NCBI RefSeq assembly: GCF_029962835.1
Contig: NC_080583.1
Location: 69,115,158 to 69,179,157 of the forward strand
Direction: 5' to 3'
DNA length: 64,000 bases
From: Magnolia sinica
Taxonomy: Eukaryota; Streptophyta; Magnoliopsida; Magnoliales; Magnoliaceae
Numbering within the stretch: the first letter of the stretch is position 1; each line of letters starts with the position of its first letter. This document shows positions 56,771-64,000 of the stretch, piece after piece. The notes below the pieces were generated by a model that ran no database searches, had not been told where the DNA came from, and saw only the letters and a program-made list of their open reading frames with translations. The position numbers and the translations under genes are program-made.

Positions 56771-57219
56771 TGTCTTTAGTTTATATTTGATATTTTATTT
56801 TATGCTCTGTTGTGTTATTAAATATATGTAGTAAAATTATAGTTTTAACTCGATACTTTCGATTTCCTAGTTATGAGTTCCGACATTGTATAATCGTGAA
56901 AACTAAACTTGAATTCAAATTCAAAAACTTAAAAATTTGAAAACTAAACGTCTTAAATGCTCGAAAGCTCGAAACTCGGCTTGAAAAACGAACTCAAACA
57001 CAGCTCGAACGCTCGAGCTCAAACTCGCCTTGAAAGCTCGAAATTGGCTCGAACTTGGCTCGAACTGGTCTGATTGCTGACCGAGCCGAGCCGAGTTAGA
57101 GATGCTGGCTCGGTCACCGAGCCGAGTCAAGTTCAGGCTGGGTGTGCCTGGTGACCGAGCCGAGACGAGCTGAGGCCAGCTCGACTCGGTTCGGCTCGAT
57201 GTACACCCCTATTAATATG

Positions 57220-57720
57220 AAAGTAATAAAAATTTAAGTTACAAATATATGTTCAATTTTTAAATTATTTATTAATTTACTATAAGTATTTTTATTTTGT
57301 TGAGGTTTTTTCTGTAATATCCAGAGAAAAATCTAAAATTTTAAAAATCTTTCTAGAAAATTTTGGGCGAGAAATTGCCGAAAAGGAGATTTTTCACTAT
57401 GGCTTTGACATGGTCTCAATTTAAATTTACCATCAAGCAAACATGAGAGTTTATTTTATTATTATTCAAATATTATATGGAAAATTGACCATACTGACCT
57501 CCATGTTCTGTCAAATTCCCTAAAGAGATGCAACTATCTAATATTCCGAAGGTGGCCCTCTGATAACTTTTATAAACTGTAACGGATGAAAATGCCCTTG
57601 TTCTGGGATCAGTAGTTGTATGGTTTTAAAGTGCAGAAGAAGTTACCTTTTATTTCAATCCTGAGAATGTGACGTGGATGGAAGCCTTTATGAGCCTGGG
57701 AAGGGCCAAATGTTGCCTTT
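57220..57720. other. spacer right of the large hAT
   Basis: A/T-rich. The segment 57530-57720 is repeated at about 58510-58680 ('gatgaaaatgcc', 'ggatcagtagttgta', 'gaagaagttacct', 'gagaatgtgac'), so the two form a direct repeat about 1 kb apart. Confidence 0.6.
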
Positions 57721-59113
57721 ATTCACTTTTTACAGATCTTCTTCTTCTTCTATCATTTTCCTAAAAAAGTTAAGATCAAGAGACTAACTACCAGAGAGGG
57801 ACGTTGTTTCTCCTTATCGTTTCTCTCATTTGAAAGCTTCTTCCACTATGAGGTTAGTATTTTATTCTAGGCATTTGCTAAGGTAAAGAAATATCAAAGT
57901 GGAGAAGGTGAGGATTTTGGTTGTCACGTGAAGGGAGTTTACTGTAGGGCACACCTTGATCAAACCTCCACCATTGATAGTTGAAAATCATAATTTTACG
58001 TTTTGAAACCTTCCACCCTTCAAGAAATCAAACCTCGACCATTGACAGTGACAACCACGATCATTCATAGTTGACAACCACGACCCTTCATGTTGTAAAA
58101 CAACGACCCAGATGAAGGGTCGTGGTTCACAAGCACATTAGATCGTGGTTATCATCCACAACACAGTGGGTGTCATGGTTGACAACCACGATTTACTTTG
58201 AATGACAACAATGATCCATTGTGCATGTGAACCATGACCCTTCATCCGGGTCGTGGTTGTCATGCACACTAGGTTGTGGTTCATAAGTATGATCCAACGT
58301 GGATGACAACCACGATCCATTGTGCGTGTGAACGACGACCCTTCGTCCGGGTCGTAGTTGTCATGCACATTGGGTCGTGGTTCACAACCACGATTCATTG
58401 TTCATCATAACCATGACACATGAACCACAACTCATTGTCCATGACAACCACGACCCATTGTTCTTCATAACCACGACCCTTCGTACTAGCCTTGATGCAT
58501 GGTCTTACCTCCCAAATATTCTGAGGGTGGTCTTCTGACAACTATTATAAATTGTTTTAGATGAAAATGCCATTGGATCAGTAGTTGTACGGTTTCAAAG
58601 TGCGGAAGAAGTTACCTGTTATTTCAATCTCGAGAATGTGACTTGGACGAAAGCCCTTTTGAGCAATGGATCATAGTTTCATCCAGAGTGGGTCGTGGTT
58701 AACAACCACGATCTAATGTGGATAACAACCATGATCTATTATGCATTTGAATCACGACCCTTTGTCTGAGTCGTGGTTATCAAGCACAGTGGGTGGTGGT
58801 TCCCAACCACGATCTAATATGGATGACAACCACGACCCATTGTTCATAATAACCATGACCCTTCCTATGGGTCATGGTCATCATCCACATAGGGTCGTGA
58901 TTGTCAACCACGACCCATTGTTCGTCATAACTACGACCCTTCGTCTGGCCGCGCAACTTGTTGCCCCTTAACTCCTCTGTACTTAGTACAGTTTCTTCCT
59001 ATTCTGAAACTCTGCTTATTTTTCCTTAAGTTCTAAATTTTCTTCTAGCCCTTGAATTCTTCCTTTATTTCCAAAATCTAATATCTGATATGGTAATCTT
59101 CATTTCACAGAAA
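57721..59113 (+). other. possible leader and first intron of the mobile-domain-like gene
   Basis: A pyrimidine-rich leader-like stretch (57735-57850) runs to ACTATGAG followed by GTTAGT, a possible donor. At 59105-59111 TTTCACAG precedes AAATGAAGCAC, a good acceptor just before an ATG. The array of AACCACGACCC motifs lies between, inside the proposed intron. Confidence 0.35.
57990..58960. repeat. array of AACCACGACCC motifs in both orientations, left
   Basis: Around 30 instances of (G)ACAACCACGACCC or its complement GGGTCGTGGTT, often face to face as ACCCTTCGTCCGGGT hairpins. Spacing is irregular (20-60 bp), so it is not a simple satellite. Confidence 0.85.
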
Positions 59114-61224
59114 TGAAGCACTCGAAGGCTTCGTCTTCAAGAAGGAAGGGGCGTTTATCTTCTTCAGAGTCTAAATAAAATTTTCAATGTACTTGGGATT
59201 GCATAGAGATCAATGAAAAAGTTTTGGAGTTTCATAACCCCTCTGCAAATGAAACAACCGTCATTCCTATCAATTTGCGGCGTCACTAGTCAATTTTGCG
59301 CAGTGAACCCTCTGATCAACGAAATGGTCCTATTTCTGTAGATAATTGGATTATGATAGAGCCAAGAATTTTAGAAAGACGTTTGGAAGAAGACAAATCT
59401 TGTCAAAAAGTTGACATGGTCTATAAAATGTCATTTTTTCGCCCTTGTTATAATCCTCATCAGTTCTTCCCATTCATTTCTTCAAGACTGTCCAACAGTG
59501 CTTCTTCAATGAAAACTTACCCTAAAAAACGGACGGATTCCTGACAAAAGGTCTTTTATCAGCACGAGATTTCCATAGTGCTTGGGCTCATGCTATTGTT
59601 CATAAACATACTGTCATACTGAAGCAGATCAGTCTTTTTGATGCAATTATAGCTACATCGAAACATTTCTTCGAGGATACAACTATTTTCAGGAGTTTTC
59701 TTAATCACTGGTCTCCAATTACCAATTCATTCCATCTTCCTGTGGAATTCGTTCCTACTTCTTCAGGAAGCAATATGTCTGAAGTTTCATAAACTTCTCT
59801 TAAACTGTTTAGAGAAATGGCTAATTTCTCACGGCCTGACGAAATTCATTCTCTTGACTGGTTGGCTCATTTCTCTCAAAACTTGCGGTATACTTCTTTT
59901 TCTTCTTCAAAATTTTCATCACATATATATTTTCATATCACCTGTTTGATAATTGCATCACTATCTTGATAGCTTTACATGTCAGAATCATCAAGACCTC
60001 AAGATTGCTCATGAGAATATCTAGTATACTACTGAATATAGTTCTTCTTGTGAATTGGCTGCTTTCTTGGCTTATTGGCTCAGCTTAGTGATTTTTCTAA
60101 ATTCAACACAAGTGAAAATCATTAGGTCATCTGTGTAGTTGCGGGTGCAATGGCAAAAGGTTGGAAATATTCATTAGTTCCTCCGGTCCTTTGCTCATTA
60201 TATCGTGCTTTTAGAAGCATTATTTCTGATTTTGAAAATTTATCTTTTGAGCCTCTTTCATTCTACGCTCCTTGGCATTTCTTCGTAGGCTGGTTAGGAG
60301 TATACTTTCCTTGGACTTTTGCTGATTCTGAAAGAGCCTATTTGAATCCTCACCAACTCCCTCTTCGACATTATCAATTAAGGAAAATGATTAAAAAATC
60401 GAATGGCTGGGTCACCAGGAAAATAGAGAAGAATGAGCCTATTGGCTTCTTTCAATTTTCGCTCACTAGCTTTCCAGAAGATACAAAAGTTATCGATAAT
60501 GATTTCATTTCTTCTGATGAGCACCCATTTCTTATTTCTATCAGAGCCAGACTCTTCCACTAAGAGAAAGTAATAAATTCTGGCGAGAGTCATATTATCC
60601 TAGCAGATTTGCTCACCAATTTAGTTTCGATCAGACAGCACCGGAGACTTGCGACATTGTTACAAGGTTCATGAGGAGTTATGGCATCGAACCATATAAC
60701 TGGGCTTTGATATGGAGGCAATTTTGAATACTAATACTGGATCTCGCTTCATAATTCTCAGTTATAACTATCTAGTCCATACTTCTTATTGCTGGATGCA
60801 TTGGTGGGCTCATCAATGTTATTTGGTGTGCAATTATTATCCAGTAGACTATGCCATACGTATTCTTCTGCCACATGTAAGAAGTTATCAGAAAGACCAA
60901 GGCATATGTTACTTTGCAAAAGTGGATCGTGCCCCCTGTCCAGGTTAGCTTTGCATAAAGATTTCTTTGGAAGATAATACTTGTGAAGCGAAGCCTACTG
61001 ATACTCTTGAATGGTGGATAACATTTGGCGTTCCTTTAAGAGATTTAAAGAATTCATATGAATTATCAAGCCATCTGGAAGAAAATAATAGCTCTTTACC
61101 ATTTCATTCTCCTCTGCCTTTGAGAACTTTGCAAGATAACGTTCCTTTATCGTCAAGAAGACAAGAGACAGAAAGACCCCATGGCTCTCATCGGAAGGAT
61201 AAATATATTATAATTGAAGACTAG
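59114..61224 (+). pseudogene. plant-mobile-domain-like (PMD, aminotransferase-like) gene, degraded
   Basis: The plus strand encodes, in more than one frame, blocks that resemble plant mobile domain proteins: ELAAFLAYWLSLVIF (60055-60100), then MAKGWKYSLVPPVLCSLYRA (60150) and PWHFFVGWLGVYFPWTFADS, then WRESYYPSRFAHQFSFDQ (60580-60640) and DTLEWWITFGVPLRDLKN (61000-61055). The PMD family's pattern of an F-L-x-x-W-L block followed by a 'lA.g....LaP..LasLYR' block is what I rely on. PMD domains occur in host genes (MAIN-like) and in transposons. Multiple interruptions show it is not working. Flanking motif arrays on both sides suggest it belonged to a mobile element. Confidence 0.5.
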
Positions 61225-61590
61225 TAGTCGATCTTGAAGATTAAACTTTTGAATAGAATACTGTAAACATTTTGAATATACTTAATATTGTTGTAATTTG
61301 AACTTGATTCAAGAGAAAGTATAATATTTTGTATCTCTTGCAGTAATCTTTAATAATGCATTTCTATATAAGATAAATGAACATAAGCATTTGCAGAGTT
61401 ATGCACTAGTTCAAGACTTGTAGTTGTATTTCCTTTGGTGATTGTAGCTGATTTTCAATTTAGTTAGCTCTAAAGGCATTATTTGTGCAATTTTAAGCTC
61501 TACTGAGGATTTTGGACTTCTGAATTATAATCTACTTATTAATGTTGGAATTTAAGTATATGATACATGTGTATTAATCACCACCTAGTG
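61225..61590. other. spacer downstream of the mobile-domain-like gene
   Basis: A/T-rich, with no feature I can name; it may be the 3' UTR and terminator of the former gene. Confidence 0.35.
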
Positions 61591-62040
61591 TGGATGACAT
61601 TCGCATTCCGTACAAAGGGTCGTGGTTCACATGCACAATGGATCTTTATTGTCATCAATAAAGAATCGTGGATGACAACCACAATCTAATGTGGATGACA
61701 ATCACGATCTTTTGTGTATGTGAACCATGACCCATATAACTGACAACCACGACCCATACCACATGACAACCACGACCCTTACCACATTACAACCACAATC
61801 CAAAAATATTTGGTATTAGTCATGGTTGTCAAGGTTAATGTAATTAATTACATTGTTATAATATTGGGATCAAGCTGATATTATGTGCCCTAGCCCTGGT
61901 AGTAATGATTGTGTTATATGGATCGTGCTTTTCAGGGCCGTGTACAAGGCGCAACTCGTTGGGCCCACACTGATGCATCGTGATTGTCATGTGTTATAGG
62001 TTGTGGTTGTAATGTTACATGGGTCGTTGTTGTAACACGC
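61590..62040. repeat. array of AACCACGACCC motifs in both orientations, right
   Basis: About a dozen copies of the same motif as at 57990-58960 (e.g. GACAACCACGACCC at 61741 and 61767, GGGTCGTGGTTCAC at 61618). Confidence 0.8.
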
Positions 62041-62515
62041 CGTACTTTCCTGTACTCGAGTGTTATTATATAAACTGACTTAGTCGGATGCAAACCTAGT
62101 TTAGTGAACATTCATGTACATCCTAGTTTAAATCTGACCGTCGAAGGTGATCCATATCCACATATCAAACCACCCAGTAGTCAAATAATATATATACTAA
62201 GTATATTATCTTATCTATTTATTATATTATAAATGTTACACAAACATAGGTAGAAAGAAAATATAAATGTATTTTGATAATTTATCTATCATGAAGAATG
62301 TACGAAAATGTACTGTAATGGAATAATATGTATATATTTAATGAATATAAACTAAACATAATGAATGATAATTCTACAATATATAATTTAGTTTTAAATA
62401 TTAATGAAGTATTAAACATCTTTTACAAATATGAATACCAGAAATTTCTAGGTATTTTAATAAAGTGGTGTATTATTTAACAAGGTGATTTTAAATGATA
62501 TGGTATAATTTCCAA

Positions 62516-62518
<3 letters not shown>
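62041..62518. other. A/T-rich spacer
   Basis: No gene or named repeat seen. Confidence 0.4.

Positions 62519-62600
<82 letters not shown>
62519..62600. repeat. (TA)n microsatellite
   Basis: About 41 TA units, followed by CACATATATGTATG. Confidence 0.95.
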
Positions 62601-62607
<7 letters not shown>

Positions 62608-64000
62608 TGTATGTATAAAATGATATTACATATTATGTTAATAAATATATGATCAATAGCATGTATATGGTGGGGTGCTAATATTAAAATCTACATTCAT
62701 ATACGTGTGTGAGATTCTAACCATTGAAATTATAAGAAATATATAATAGTAACAAAATTTACGTGAATATTAGTATTGGTTAGTAATATAAGATGGAAAC
62801 CACGAAAATGGTCCATTAGGGCCCTTTTAACCATTGACGTCCAACTTCGGAATCATTCGACCACTAGATTGACCGGAAACCACCATTAGGACTACAAATC
62901 AAGTTGTGGGCCCCACCTGGACATTCGTTGGCCTGATCTTTAATCCCGGGCCCTGTCTGAGGACTTCCAAATGGAATGGACGGAGTAGATTTTCCACAAA
63001 CATCACGATGGACCCCACACCTGCATCGCATGTGCACCACAGTGGATGCACTCGCTGTGCACCATACAAGCAGGAGTATTCAAAGCTCCTTTGACCAAGC
63101 TTTCTCTTAAAAGAGAAAGTCTGTCTCGCTCCCCTGATTTCGCCAGCGAAGGGACTAACGTCCGTTTGCTTCAATGGTGGCCCACCAGTGGGACCTACCT
63201 TTATGATCTGAACCGTCCATCTGACTCGGGCGGTGGGCTCGACCAAAATCTAGTAATTCCCACGTGATGGGACATCCATGCAAACACATAGATTCCGGTG
63301 CAAAACAGTCTCACAAGCACACATTTCCAAAAATGGAAACTGCTCTCACACCAGCAGGGTGATCCGCGTGAGCTCCTTTCCCTTAACCTCAGCCGTTCAG
63401 TAAGGGCAATCCCATCCGTCCAGTAGCTCTCCACGTGTGAGAGGATTTTCGCCCACAGAAAGACCGAAACAGCTATCGGTTTGAGATTACTGGCTGTATT
63501 ATAAACCGTTGCAAAACAATGCCATCCAGGCCATTCATCCTTCATCCAACGATCCTAAGACATTAGGGTAAGTGACAAAAGGGGCTAGGGATCGAGCTAC
63601 AATAGCAGAACTCCCTCCCATCCTTGCGGCGGCTTGAAAACGGGAGTTTTCTTCCTCTTACCGAACCCACCCACCAAACAGAGTCTGAGCTCCATTCCAC
63701 CCATTCACCGAGATCCTATGCACCCGTAGGGACCCTCCCACGTTGTTGGATTGAAGAAGAAAGTTGAGGGAGAGAATCTGCCATTAACGGCGGAGCTTCC
63801 TCCTCATTCAACCGGCACCAAACCGAGTCAATTTCGGGTTAAATCCGGTAGTTCTGTCCCTCTTAGACGTCGCAGCAGGAAGAAGAAAGAGTCTGGAAGA
63901 AGAAAGGAGGGAGAAAAGTAAGAAGGAAGTAGAAGGAAGAACGAAAAAGAAAGGAAAAAGAAAGAGATGGAGCGGAGTAGCTGCTACCCACTGCCGTTGC
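62601..64000. other. right-hand spacer with MITE- or LTR-like sequence
   Basis: A/T-rich to 62800. 62910-63075 resembles part of the Athila-like LTR at 43835-43925 ('cggagtagattttccaca', 'atggaccccac', 'gtgcac' pairs), so it may be an old relative of that LTR or a shared MITE. From 63550 the sequence becomes rich in purines with an ATG at 63967 (MERSSCYPLPL) at the very edge; this could be a leader and gene start, but nothing confirms it. Confidence 0.35.

Larger units (their letters stand above)
38706..57211 (+). mobile_element. large hAT transposon split by an LTR element (18.5 kb; about 6.9 kb of its own)
   Basis: The left end TAGGGGTGTAAACGAACC mirrors the right end (minus strand TAGGGGTGTACATCGAGCCG), the well-known GGGGTGTA hAT terminus. 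TTAACATG (38698-38705) and TTAATATG (57212-57219) form an 8-bp duplication with one change. Both ends have strings of CTCGA/CGAGC words (38720-38910; 56930-57205), which are candidate transposase-binding sites. Inside lie a BED-finger transposase (42380-55915), a second BED-finger frame (56150-56770), a Tourist MITE, and the Athila-like element at 43351-54912. Confidence 0.92.

Noticed and set aside
57990-58960. Satellite or CRISPR interpretation of the AACCACGACCC array
   Set aside because: Spacing is irregular and orientation alternates.
62899-63246. 115-codon minus-strand frame
   Set aside because: Lies in MITE/LTR-like sequence and shows no family resemblance.
63967-64000. ATG with 11 open codons at the right edge
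   Set aside because: Too short to identify; the purine-rich lead-in suggests a gene start but nothing confirms it.

Overview
This is a plant nuclear genome window, TE-dense and intron-rich. It shows spliced genes with large introns, plant-specific transposon families (Ty3/gypsy Athila-type, Ty1/copia-type LTRs, hAT, CACTA, PIF/Harbinger, LINE and SINE debris) and long CT, TA and GA microsatellites. A short inverted-repeat element rich in 'GTGGGGCCCAC' occurs many times. I associate that repeat style with magnoliid trees; this is an inference from memory, not something the sequence proves.

Layout. 1-1859: minus-strand Ty3/gypsy retrotransposon cut by the window edge. 2084-2369: two correctly spliced exons of a U2AF large-subunit (U2AF65-like) RRM1 on the minus strand. 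5575-6992: CACTA-like element made mostly of about 31 copies of a 42-bp hairpin repeat. 7051-7735: copia-type LTR. 8540-8830: LINE tail. 9.1-11.3 kb: MITEs.

11708-25230 (minus) holds the one clearly intact host gene I can build: a five-exon, 723-residue nuclear protein with a MULE-transposase-derived core and a CxCx8CxH SWIM zinc finger. Two of its four introns have GC-AG borders. Intron 3 is 8,953 bp and carries a 4.4-kb long-inverted-repeat element of PIF/Harbinger type (TAA target duplications), two small hAT elements, SINE-like copies and a fresh 179-bp tandem duplication. Intron 4 is built from a tandem duplication that copied its own 3' splice site.

27428-34982 is a complete hAT element with a perfect 8-bp target duplication (GTTGATAC) and a degraded transposase; a cluster of GGGCCC-type MITEs sits inside it. 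37467-38591 is a three-level MITE nest. 38706-57211 is a second, larger hAT element (7 of 8 target-site bases match). It encodes a BED-finger transposase and a separate second BED-finger reading frame, and it was split by an 11.6-kb Athila-like LTR element (43351-54912) that has its own ATTGA duplication.

57.5-62.0 kb is a degraded plant-mobile-domain-like gene flanked on both sides by arrays of an AACCACGACCC motif in both orientations, possibly a poorly described element. The last 2 kb is AT-rich and then purine-rich spacer with no gene I can support.

No rRNA, tRNA gene or CRISPR array was found. Apart from the SWIM gene and the U2AF exons, nearly all of the window is transposable-element sequence or its debris.
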